A stretch of DNA of 42,487 bases from an uncultured Oscillospiraceae bacterium (GTDB lineage Bacteria > Bacillota > Clostridia > Oscillospirales > Oscillospiraceae): the NCBI GenBank assembly GCA_904395865.1, contig CAJFNY010000131.1, positions 1-42,487 of the forward strand, given 5' to 3'. How positions within the stretch are numbered: the first letter of the stretch is position 1; every line of letters starts with the position of its first letter. Shown here one piece after another: positions 32,541 to 40,533 of the stretch. A program made the translations under genes and the position numbers. The notes under the pieces are model-generated. The model worked only from the letters and a program-made list of their open reading frames with translations. It did no database searches and was not told the origin of the DNA.

Positions 32541-34424
32541 GTGGGAAGCATTTTGAAGGAGAAGACTCCCGGAACCTGCGTACTGGCGTACGGCTATGAA
32601 GCAGTTGCCCGCGGCGCACTGGAGGCAGACGTGAAAGTGGTTTCCGGATTCCCGGGGACACCCAGCTCCGGCTGCACACAGGCGCTGGCTGCTGTGGCAA
32701 AGGACGAGAACATTCATGTTGAATGGGCAACCAATGAGCGTGTAGCTCTGGAGGTTGCCTGGGGTGCTGCCATGAATGGCCAGCGTGCAATGTGCACCAT
32801 GAACCATTTGGGCATGAACGTCGTTATAGATTCTCTGAAATACTGCAATAACTATGGCGTAACCGGTGGAATGGTGATTTTTGTCGGTGACGACGTGGGA
32901 GCCAATACGTCGGCCATCGAATCCGATTCCCGTGTACTTGCAAGTGCGGCAGACGTCCCGGTCCTCTGCCCTGCCACCCCGGATGAGGCCAGGCAGATGA
33001 CGGCTTACGCATTTGAGCTTTCAGAGATGCTGGGATGTCCCGTCGTCGTACGCAGCGTCTGTCAGCTGATGATGACACAGTCGGCTGTTCCCGTCGGCGA
33101 ACGCAGACACATTCCCCATGAGAGCGGCTTCAAGCCAAATCCCCGCCGCGTGGTCATGTTTGAGCCGGGCACGATGTCCGCTGTCACCATTCACCGGTTT
33201 CTCCACCGGAATCTTGAAAAATGCCATTCTCTGCTTGCAGAAAAACGATTCGACTACGTTGACGCGGCGGACGGACGCATTGGCCTGATCTGCTGCGGCG
33301 TGACGTATGCCTTGACCAAGGCGGCCTTACGGCGGATGGGAGTGAAGGCTCCGATCTTGAAGCTGTCGTGCGTCAATCCCCTCAATGAGGAGCTGGTTGC
33401 CGCCTTTGCCGAAAAGCTGGATGCCCTTCTCGTTCTCGAGGAAGGCGAAGCATTTGTGGAGGAGCGGGTGGCCGCGCTGCTGCAGCGGCGCGGCATGATG
33501 CAAAAGGTTTTTGGACGCATCCATAAGGAGATCCCCTACGGAGGGGAGCTGTTCGTGGGAGATCTGGAGCGGGTTCTGCGCCGGGTTCTGCTGGGCGAGG
33601 ATTACGACCCGGCCGGTGAGGCCATGAAGCCGTATCTGCCAGAGCGGAACCTGACACTGTGTGCCGGCTGCGGGCATATGGGTGTGTTTTATGCGATTCG
33701 CAAAGTCATGGCGGACTACAACGGCGGCCAGTATACTGCCTTTGCCGATGCCGGATGCTCCTTCATGGGAATTCTGACGCCCGCAAAGAGCATCAATTCG
33801 GCGACCAATATGGGAGGATGCATCAGCTTTGCAAGCGGTGTGGCCGACACATCGGATCCCGGGATTCCAACGATTGCACTTTGCGGCGATGGCGGCTTCC
33901 TCCATGGAGGCATTTCCGGCCTGGCAAATGCGGTGTTCAATGAGGCAAACCTGGTGGTCATCCTGCTGGACAATGCGGCTCTGTGCAATACCGGCGTGCA
34001 GCCTACCGGATGCACCGGTACGAATGCCACAGGCGCCGCTGTGCCCAAAGTCGACTTGGAGGCACTTTGCCGCAGCGTCGGCGTCCCCTATGTGGATACG
34101 GTGGACCCGCTGAAGCTGGAGGATACGAAGGAGGCACTCCGAAAGGCTTTGGACGCGCCCAAGCCGGCAGTCATTGTTGCCCGGCAGCCCTGCGTCATTA
34201 CGCGCCTGAAAGATGAAAGGAAAGCGGGTGTCGCTCCCAAAACGGCGGTGGTAGATCCAGTCAGATGCCAGCAATGCGGGGACTGCGGCGAACTGTACTG
34301 CGCCGCGATTCTTCGCTCCAGCCAGGAGAAAACCACGATCCGGCCAGACTTGTGCTCGGCGTGCGGCATGTGTGTGGAAGCCTGTAAAAACGGTGCGATT
34401 TCTGTGGTGGAGGTGTCCAAATGA
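32541..34424 (+). CDS. iorA: Indolepyruvate ferredoxin oxidoreductase alpha subunit
   Basis: Oxidatively decarboxylates a 2-oxoacid (classically aryl pyruvates) to the acyl-CoA while reducing ferredoxin. I place the start at GTG 32541, 7 bases after AGGAGG, giving 627 residues; the ATGs at 32478 and 32520 are upstream of, or before, that site. The N-terminal half is the pyrimidine-binding domain (GFPGTPSSGCTQAL, EVAWGAAMNGQRAMCTMNHLG). TPP binding follows in CAGCGHMGVFYAIRKV and CGDGGFLHGGISGLAN...LLDN (about 449-480). Two ferredoxin-type clusters end the protein: CQQCGDCGELYC (about 575) and CSACGMCVEAC (about 603). It overlaps iorB by 4 bases. Confidence 0.9.
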   Translation: MGSILKEKTPGTCVLAYGYEAVARGALEADVKVVSGFPGTPSSGCTQALAAVAKDENIHVEWATNERVALEVAWGAAMNGQRAMCTMNHLGMNVVIDSLKYCNNYGVTGGMVIFVGDDVGANTSAIESDSRVLASAADVPVLCPATPDEARQMTAYAFELSEMLGCPVVVRSVCQLMMTQSAVPVGERRHIPHESGFKPNPRRVVMFEPGTMSAVTIHRFLHRNLEKCHSLLAEKRFDYVDAADGRIGLICCGVTYALTKAALRRMGVKAPILKLSCVNPLNEELVAAFAEKLDALLVLEEGEAFVEERVAALLQRRGMMQKVFGRIHKEIPYGGELFVGDLERVLRRVLLGEDYDPAGEAMKPYLPERNLTLCAGCGHMGVFYAIRKVMADYNGGQYTAFADAGCSFMGILTPAKSINSATNMGGCISFASGVADTSDPGIPTIALCGDGGFLHGGISGLANAVFNEANLVVILLDNAALCNTGVQPTGCTGTNATGAAVPKVDLEALCRSVGVPYVDTVDPLKLEDTKEALRKALDAPKPAVIVARQPCVITRLKDERKAGVAPKTAVVDPVRCQQCGDCGELYCAAILRSSQEKTTIRPDLCSACGMCVEACKNGAISVVEVSK

Positions 34425-34984
34425 ATCCATTTCGTCTTCGAATCGCGGGGATTGGCGGACAGGGAACCGTCCATCTGGCCAAAACGCTCGCTGCTGCCGC
34501 GGCCGCAAGCGGCGTAAAAGTCACTATGATCGAGCGCCCGCGCTCTGCGATGCGTCTGGGACCCATCACCTGCGATTTGTGCTTTCAGGATCCTGAGTTC
34601 GCACCGTTCATTACGCCCGGTGATGCAGACGCTGTACTTGGAATGGAGCCGCTCGACGGTGTATTGAATGCGGAATACTATATTAAGAAAAACGGAACGG
34701 TGATCCTGCAGTCGGAGGAGACGCCGACGGTGGACGAGTTCGTTCTGCTGCAGCGCGATCCGCGGAGAGATGAGTGGAAGCAGGAGCTGCTGGACCGCGG
34801 TGTGCGACTCATCGTATGCACGCCGAAGGGGGAAAACCTGGCTGGCCGGAATTATTACATGCTGGGCGTTCTCATGAAGGCGTGTCCGCAGCTGCCGGTT
34901 GCAGTTCAGGCGGTGGAAACCCAGCTCGCAGGGCAGAGCAGGAATCTGGAGATGCTGCATTTGGGCCTGCGGGCGGAGGTTTGA
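34421..34984 (+). CDS. iorB: Indolepyruvate ferredoxin oxidoreductase beta (gamma-type) subunit
   Basis: Small partner of IorA, 187 residues, normal for IorB. It begins with RIAGIGGQGTVHLAKTLA (7-24), the conserved loop of the POR/VOR/IOR gamma domain, then ERPRSAMRLGPITCDLCF and GMEPLDGVL, with GRNYYMLGVLMK later. The start is an ATGA overlap with iorA, ensuring equal translation. Without an aromatic aminotransferase or phenylacetate-CoA ligase nearby, the 2-oxoacid may be a product of this island rather than indolepyruvate. Confidence 0.9.
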   Translation: MNPFRLRIAGIGGQGTVHLAKTLAAAAAASGVKVTMIERPRSAMRLGPITCDLCFQDPEFAPFITPGDADAVLGMEPLDGVLNAEYYIKKNGTVILQSEETPTVDEFVLLQRDPRRDEWKQELLDRGVRLIVCTPKGENLAGRNYYMLGVLMKACPQLPVAVQAVETQLAGQSRNLEMLHLGLRAEV

Positions 34985-35048
34985 GCACGCCCTGAGTCAA
35001 CCCTGGAACTGGAAGCTGCCGCCAGCCTCTTCTGAGGAGGAAATTCAG

Positions 35049-37322
35049 GTGTATGAAACGCACGAAGTCAATACGTCTTGCCGCCGTATCCGGGTTGCAG
35101 AAAAGCTGAATGGCAGTGCAGTGTACGGGGCAGATCTCCATCTGCCCCGTATGCTTTACGCAAAGGGTGTCACATGCGGTACTGCCAGTGCAGAGATTTA
35201 TGCCATCCATACGGAGGCAGCGCGGAAGGTCCCGGGGGTCCGGGCGGTATACACGGCAAAGGACATCCCGGGAAAAAAGAAATTCGGCATTTTCTGCAAG
35301 GATGAGCAGATCCTGGCGGAAAAGTATATCAAATGTGAAGGAGACGTCGTCGCTGTCGTAGTGGCCGATTCACTGGAAAGTGCCCGCAGAGGGGCGAAGG
35401 CCGTAACGGTGGATTTCCGGGAGCTGCCGCCTGTGCTAACGGTCGAAGAAGCGCTGAAGGCTGAAACTGTCATCAACCCCATGTATCCGGACAACATTTG
35501 TGCGCACTACCAGGTGGTGAAAGGCGATGCGGCCGCGGCACTGGCACGTGCGGCGGTTCTGGTCGATGAAACCTACGAGACGACCTGGGTGGAACACGCG
35601 TATATGGAACCGGAAGCCATCGTCATCGTTCCGCATGAGGATGGCTCCCTGGAAATGCGCGGCGGCACGCAGAACCCCTTTTACAACAAACAGGTGCTGT
35701 GCGATGCGCTGTGCCTCCCGGAACAGAAAGTGCTGGTCCGTCCGGACTGCGTCGGAGGCAGCTTCGGTGGCAAGTCCGGTCAGATTGGTGCAATGGCAGT
35801 CCGGGCGGCACTGGGAGCGCTGCAGTTCGGGCGCCCCGTCAGCTACGTGCTGGAGCGGGAGGAATCCATCCAACAGAGCCATAAGCGACACGGAATTCGG
35901 ACGCACGTCCGGCTGGGAGCAGACGCAGACGGTACACTCGTCGCACTGGAGGCGCGAGCCGTCATGGATGCAGGCGCTTACGTGAATGAAAGCCCGATTG
36001 TGACGTGGAAATCCATCAACTGCGGGATGGGGCCGTATCGGATTCCGGCCGTCTATTACGACAATACGACGGTTATGACGAATAACATGGTATGCGGCGC
36101 CATGCGTGGCTTTGGAACACCGCAGGCAATCTTTGCACTGGAGGGGGCCCTGGATGAGCTGGCACAGAAACTGCAGCTGAATCCGCTGGAGCTGCGGAGA
36201 AGAAACTTTTTGCGGGAGGGAGACCGCACGGGCAACGATCAGCTGCTGCAGGGCCATACCGTGAGCATCCGATCGGTTGCGGAACGCGCTGCCCGTGCCA
36301 TGGACTTTGAGCGGAAGTTCCGGGACTATGCTGCACCGTCCGATGGCCCGATCAAGCGGGGCGTTGGCATTGCGTGTGCCATGCGCGGCGTGAGTTTTGG
36401 CGCGGATTCCGTGGATACTGGACGGGCAAAGGTGACCATTCTGCCGGACGGAAGGCTGGAGCTTCGCTGCCCCATCATGGAGATCGGTCAGGGTGCGGAT
36501 ACGGTGTTGACGCAGATGTGCGCGGATACGTTTCAGATCCCGCTCTCCCAGGTGGTCCATGCAGATCCCGAGACGAACGACTCTCCGGATACCGGAACGG
36601 CCGGTGCCAGCCGCGGCACCTTTATCGGCGGGAATGCCATCCTGATGGCGGCGGCCTCCCTGCGGGCACGAATCGCCCGGGGCTACCATACGGATGCCGA
36701 AGCAGTCGTGTTCCAGAATGGCCGGGTGGTCGTTCAGGGAGCGGCTCACACATGGGCGAATGTGTACAACAGGCTCCGTCGACTGCGGGCTGACACATCG
36801 GTTGTGGGTGAGTATACGGTGCCGATGGGCCAATGGGATGCACAGACCTGCCAGGGCGACGCCTTCATTTCCTATGTGTATTCCTGCCATGCGGCCGAGG
36901 TGGAGGTTGATACCGCCACCGGTCAGGTCAGAGTCCTGGAAATGGCGGGCTGCCATGACTGCGGCCGTGTCATCAATCCTCTGATGGCGGAAGGTCAGGT
37001 GACTGGCGGGATGGTCATGGGAATTGGCATGGCACTCACGGAAGCGGTGGAAACGGACCGGCGCGGCCTGATTCAGACGAGGAATTTTGACACCTATATC
37101 CTGCCCACAGCGATGGATGCCTGCAAGATGACGGTGTTGTTTGAGGAGAATCCGGACGCCTGCGGACCGTTTGGCGGCAAAGGACTGGGTGAGCCCGCAA
37201 TGGAACCGGCGCCGGCGGCCATAAGCGCTGCAGTCAATATGGCCCTGGGCAGAGCGGGAAGTTTGCGAAAAATACCTGCCACACTGGAGGACGTCTTTTT
37301 TGCCGCCCATCCGGAGTGGTAA
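35049..37322 (+). CDS. xdhA: Xanthine dehydrogenase family, molybdenum-binding subunit
   Basis: Catalytic Mo subunit of a three-part molybdenum hydroxylase, 757 residues. GTG 35049 is the best start: GAGGAGG lies 8 bases upstream and the protein then begins VYETHEVNTSCRRIRVAEKLNG, the family N-terminus. The in-frame ATG at 34899 lies inside iorB and would add 50 unrelated residues. Cofactor motifs are CVGGSFGGKSGQ (about 235), GAMRGFGTPQ (about 350), EIGQGADTVLTQ (about 478), GTAGASRGTFIGGNA and the catalytic Glu in FGGKGLGEPA (about 707-716). The CoxL signature of CO dehydrogenase is absent. The substrate could be a purine or another N-heterocycle. Mo-cofactor insertion genes (XdhC/MocA type) are not in the window. 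Confidence 0.88.
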   Translation: MYETHEVNTSCRRIRVAEKLNGSAVYGADLHLPRMLYAKGVTCGTASAEIYAIHTEAARKVPGVRAVYTAKDIPGKKKFGIFCKDEQILAEKYIKCEGDVVAVVVADSLESARRGAKAVTVDFRELPPVLTVEEALKAETVINPMYPDNICAHYQVVKGDAAAALARAAVLVDETYETTWVEHAYMEPEAIVIVPHEDGSLEMRGGTQNPFYNKQVLCDALCLPEQKVLVRPDCVGGSFGGKSGQIGAMAVRAALGALQFGRPVSYVLEREESIQQSHKRHGIRTHVRLGADADGTLVALEARAVMDAGAYVNESPIVTWKSINCGMGPYRIPAVYYDNTTVMTNNMVCGAMRGFGTPQAIFALEGALDELAQKLQLNPLELRRRNFLREGDRTGNDQLLQGHTVSIRSVAERAARAMDFERKFRDYAAPSDGPIKRGVGIACAMRGVSFGADSVDTGRAKVTILPDGRLELRCPIMEIGQGADTVLTQMCADTFQIPLSQVVHADPETNDSPDTGTAGASRGTFIGGNAILMAAASLRARIARGYHTDAEAVVFQNGRVVVQGAAHTWANVYNRLRRLRADTSVVGEYTVPMGQWDAQTCQGDAFISYVYSCHAAEVEVDTATGQVRVLEMAGCHDCGRVINPLMAEGQVTGGMVMGIGMALTEAVETDRRGLIQTRNFDTYILPTAMDACKMTVLFEENPDACGPFGGKGLGEPAMEPAPAAISAAVNMALGRAGSLRKIPATLEDVFFAAHPEW

Positions 37323-37358
37323 TAGGAGACTGCTGCACGCAGCCGCAGGAGGAGCGAC

Positions 37359-38240
37359 ATGGAGTTTGTATCGTATCACAGGCCCAAAACGTTTGAGGAG
37401 CTCTATATGGCTCTGAGGCAGGAGAAGGCGGATGCGGTTTTCCTGTCGGGCTGCACGGACGTCCTGGTGCAGGATCGAGAGAAAGGAACGTTTTCCGGAA
37501 AAGCGGCGTTCGATCTGACCGCCATTGAGGCATTGAAAGAGATCCGGGAGGAGCCGGATGCAGTCTGCATCGGTGCGGAGCTTACACACGCACAGATCGC
37601 CCAATGCGACCTGCTGCGGAATTATGCGGGGCCGCTCTGTGAGGCATGCAGCCAGGTGGGGGCGGTACAGCTTCGAAATCGGGCGACGATCGGCGGGAAT
37701 ATCGGCAATGCTTCTCCGGCCGGCGACACCTTGGGGCCGCTGACTGCGCTGGGGGCAACCGTGGAACTGGATTGCCTCGGCGCGCTCAGGCAGCTTCCGA
37801 TTACAGAGGTCATTGAGAAGCCGGGCAGGCTGTGCCTGCAGGAAAAAGAATTCATCCGCACCATTCGAATCCCGAAGCTGTCGAAGGAGATGCGATGGCG
37901 CTTTCGGAAAGTGGGCCGCCGTCAAGCGCTGGCAATTTCCAGGCTGACCCTGACCATGATTCTGTCTCTGGAATCGGGCGGGACCGTTGAAACGTGCCGA
38001 GCCGCTGTGGGAGCCGTTTTCCCGCGCCCGATGCGATTCTCAGATTGGGAGCAGGCGTTCTGCGGCCGGGTGCTCAATGCGGCTACGATTCACGAAATGG
38101 CTTCGAAGCTGGCGTGCAGGATTCCCGAGATTGCCGGTGTTCGGCCATCTACCCGGTACAAGCAGCCAGTGGTACAGCTGCTCTGTGAGCGGCTGCTGAC
38201 AGAAATGCTTGCAGATGCGAAAGCAGAAGCGGGGGAGTAG
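37359..38240 (+). CDS. xdhB: Xanthine dehydrogenase family, FAD-binding subunit
   Basis: FAD subunit of the molybdenum hydroxylase, 293 residues. It has the PCMH-type FAD fold with a variant first loop FLSGCTDVLV (usually AGGTDL) and the standard second loop RNRATIGGNIGNASPAGDT (about 105-123). The C-terminal CO_deh_flav_C part contains WRFRKVGRRQALAISRLTL. It passes electrons from the 2Fe-2S subunit to NAD or another carrier. It lies 36 bases after the Mo subunit, with AGGAG before the ATG, and the 2Fe-2S gene follows with one base between. Confidence 0.9.
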   Translation: MEFVSYHRPKTFEELYMALRQEKADAVFLSGCTDVLVQDREKGTFSGKAAFDLTAIEALKEIREEPDAVCIGAELTHAQIAQCDLLRNYAGPLCEACSQVGAVQLRNRATIGGNIGNASPAGDTLGPLTALGATVELDCLGALRQLPITEVIEKPGRLCLQEKEFIRTIRIPKLSKEMRWRFRKVGRRQALAISRLTLTMILSLESGGTVETCRAAVGAVFPRPMRFSDWEQAFCGRVLNAATIHEMASKLACRIPEIAGVRPSTRYKQPVVQLLCERLLTEMLADAKAEAGE

Positions 38241-38241
38241 C

Positions 38242-38712
38242 ATGAGAAATCTGCAGGTACATTGCCGCCTGAATGGTGAAGAAAAGACGCTTTTGGTCGA
38301 TCCGAATCAAAGAGTCCTGGATGTTCTCCGGGAGGATCTGGCTTTGACCGGGACAAAAGAGGGCTGCGGCGTGGGCGAGTGCGGCGCCTGTACGATCGTG
38401 ATGGATCGCCTTGCTGTAAACGCCTGCCTGGTGCCGGCGGCACAGATGGACGGCACAGAAATCTGGACTGTAGAGGGCCTGGAGAAGCTTCCGGTCGGCG
38501 CACGGCTTCAGAATGCATTTGCCGAGAATGGCGCGGTCCAATGCGGATTCTGTACACCCGGGATGCTCATGTCTGCCTACGCGCTGCTTTTGAAGCAACC
38601 GCATCCCAGCGTGGAAGAAATCCGAACAGCCATATCTGGCAATATTTGCAGGTGCACGGGCTACGCGCCGATCATTGCCGCGATACAGGAAGCTGCACGG
38701 CAAATGGACTGA
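38242..38712 (+). CDS. xdhC: Xanthine dehydrogenase family, 2Fe-2S subunit
   Basis: Electron-transfer subunit of 156 residues. The plant-type cluster uses C42, C47, C50 and C62 (GCGVGECGACTI...NAC), and the second, helical cluster uses C101, C104, C136 and C138 (QCGFCTPGML ... CRCTGY). This is the standard layout. ATG 38242 is chosen because GGGGGAG lies before it; the ATG at 38209 overlaps the previous gene. It is the last gene of the long operon; 287 bases of non-coding DNA with a new promoter follow. The symbol follows the E. coli Mo/FAD/FeS order and is not the XdhC chaperone. Confidence 0.92.
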   Translation: MRNLQVHCRLNGEEKTLLVDPNQRVLDVLREDLALTGTKEGCGVGECGACTIVMDRLAVNACLVPAAQMDGTEIWTVEGLEKLPVGARLQNAFAENGAVQCGFCTPGMLMSAYALLLKQPHPSVEEIRTAISGNICRCTGYAPIIAAIQEAARQMD

Positions 38713-38910
38713 TTGCGTGTTGAAATGTGCTTCAATCCTCCAAATCGGGTGCGTCACCGCCGTACAGAAGGATTCCTGTCAGCGGATTGCGGTTGGCATG
38801 TATGATGCGGGAAAACTGGGAAAAGGCGTGATAAAACGAATCCAATGGCAATTTGAGCCAGGCTGACTGGGAATGGAGCCGGCACAAAAGTCCAGATGTT
38901 ATGAAAACGC

Positions 38911-38939
38911 TTGACTATTCTAAAATGATAGACTATAAT
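38911..38939 (+). promoter_or_regulatory. Promoter of the second kinase operon
   Basis: TTGACT (38911-38916) and the consensus TATAAT (38934-38939) are exactly 17 bases apart, in the gap after the 2Fe-2S gene. GACTAT occurs twice (38913-38918 and 38931-38936), and CTAT/ATAG forms a small inverted repeat between the boxes, which could be an operator. Its presence shows that upstream start codons for the next gene would lie before the transcript start. Confidence 0.85.
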
Positions 38940-38999
38940 CAAAAATGGAAAAATTTGAAATTTACTTCTTATGCAGATTGTAAGCAGGAGGGGCTGCTG

Positions 39000-40517
39000 A
39001 TGCAGGCAGATCGTTGTATCCTCGCTGTCGATGCGGGGACGGGAGATTGCCGCGTTATGGCGTACTCCCTATCTGGATGCGTCCTGGCGGAAGAGCATAC
39101 AGAGTGGTTTTACCTGCCGGATACGGACAGCGGCTACTATATATTTGACCCGGAAAAATGTATATTTGGTATTCTGGAGATGATCCGTCGAGTTGCTGAA
39201 AAGCTTCCGAGTGTTCAAATCCTGGCGATTACGGTCACGAGCCAGCGAGATGGAATGGCATTTTTGGATCAAAATGACCATGAAATCTACTGTGCACCGA
39301 ATCTGGATCTCCGCGGCGACGAAGTGCTGCATGTGCTCAGGCCGCGGGAAGAAGAGATCCTTCAGGCCACAGGGCTTCCGCTGCATGCCATGTTCGGTCT
39401 GCCGCGCCTGGTATGGTTCCGGGAAAAGAAGCCGGACGTGTACGCACAGATTCACTGTGTGATGATGCTCAGCGATTGGGTCGCGTTCCGGCTGACAGGC
39501 ATCAAACGCAGTGAAGTAGCAGCGGCATCCTCTTCCCAGATGTTGAATCTGAGGAGCTGCAGCTATGACCGGGACCTGATGGGCAGGTTGGGCTTAAAGG
39601 ATGAGATTTTCCCGCAGACCTGCTATGGAACAGAGATCATTGGGACAGTAAAGGCAGACATTGCACGGCAGCTGGGGCTTGGGGAGCAGGTTCCGGTTTT
39701 GATTGCCGGCAGTGATGCCCATTGCGCCGCAGTTGGTATGGGCTGCCTGCAGCCGGGAGACTTTGCCGTGATTGCCGGCAGTACCACGCCGGTGCTTGCT
39801 GTGCTGGATCATGTTGTGATCGATCCGGCGGGGTGTGTGTACGCCTCACCGGCTTCTCTCCTGGGTCAGTGGACGCTTGAAGGCAATGCAGATTCTACGG
39901 GATTGTCGTATCGGTGGCTGCGCAATCTGCTGTATACTGATCCGGTGACTGGGGAAGTGATGGAGGGTGCATATGCCCGAATGGAGGCAGATGCCGCAGA
40001 GGTTCCGGCAGGAGCCAATGGCATGTCTGCGTACGTGGGAATCGGGATACGGAATGTAAAGAAAGGCATGAATTTTGGCGGCTTCTTTGCGCCGATTCCG
40101 TGGAACATCGATGAATACAAAAGAGGGCATTTCGTCCGCGCACTGCTGGAAAGCAACGCATATGCGGTGGCCGCCAATGTGGAATTACTCGAAACATGTG
40201 CGGGGCAGAAGCCTGCTTTTCTGCGCGTATGCGGCGGACAGAGCGCTTCGAATATCTGGTGCCGAACGTTGGCGTCCGCAACGGGCTTGCCGGTCTACTT
40301 GTCGGAGAGCTTTGAGGCGACGACTCTGGGCGCAGCGCTTCTGGCGGCTGTGGGCTGTGGCTGTTATGCCAATCCGGATGATGCGGCGGAGGCGATGGTG
40401 CGTATGCGGCGCATCATAGAACCGGAATTCGATGAAAGTCTCGCGGCGCGGTATGCCGAATGGAAAAAGCGGTACGTCTATCTTTTGGATTACGATGAGT
40501 GCCGCAATACGATATAG
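39000..40517 (+). CDS. FGGY-family carbohydrate kinase, LsrK-like, copy 2
   Basis: Second LsrK-like kinase of the island, 505 residues from ATG 39000, which has GGAGGGG about 8 bases upstream. A longer reading from 38853 is rejected because the promoter lies inside it. Motifs match the first kinase: AVDAGTGDCRVMAYS (9-23), SQRDGMAFLD, LPLHAMFGLPRLVWF, MMLSDWVAFRLTG, IAGSDAHCAAVGMG (catalytic Asp), AGSTTPVLAVLD and VCGGQSASNIWCRTLASATGLPV, then EATTLGAALLA. The kinases differ at many positions, so they may use different sugars or one may be regulatory. It is first in a three-gene unit with an RHH fusion and a flavin reductase. Confidence 0.87.
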   Translation: MQADRCILAVDAGTGDCRVMAYSLSGCVLAEEHTEWFYLPDTDSGYYIFDPEKCIFGILEMIRRVAEKLPSVQILAITVTSQRDGMAFLDQNDHEIYCAPNLDLRGDEVLHVLRPREEEILQATGLPLHAMFGLPRLVWFREKKPDVYAQIHCVMMLSDWVAFRLTGIKRSEVAAASSSQMLNLRSCSYDRDLMGRLGLKDEIFPQTCYGTEIIGTVKADIARQLGLGEQVPVLIAGSDAHCAAVGMGCLQPGDFAVIAGSTTPVLAVLDHVVIDPAGCVYASPASLLGQWTLEGNADSTGLSYRWLRNLLYTDPVTGEVMEGAYARMEADAAEVPAGANGMSAYVGIGIRNVKKGMNFGGFFAPIPWNIDEYKRGHFVRALLESNAYAVAANVELLETCAGQKPAFLRVCGGQSASNIWCRTLASATGLPVYLSESFEATTLGAALLAAVGCGCYANPDDAAEAMVRMRRIIEPEFDESLAARYAEWKKRYVYLLDYDECRNTI

Positions 40518-40533
40518 AGAATGAGAAAACGTT

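Noticed and set aside
34899..35048. N-terminal extension of the Mo subunit
   Set aside because: It overlaps the 3' part of iorB in another frame, has no family match, and a GTG with GAGGAGG 8 bases upstream gives the normal N-terminus.
35049..37322. Aerobic-type CO dehydrogenase large subunit
   Set aside because: The CoxL active-site signature is missing; the corresponding segment reads GAMRGFGTPQ, as in other xanthine dehydrogenase family members.
35436..37925. 829-codon open frame antisense to the Mo-subunit gene
   Set aside because: No recognisable motifs, no ribosome site, and it spans two well-supported genes on the plus strand.
38853..39000. N-terminal extension of the second FGGY kinase
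   Set aside because: A consensus promoter lies inside it, and the kinase family N-terminus begins at the ATG at 39000 with a strong ribosome site.
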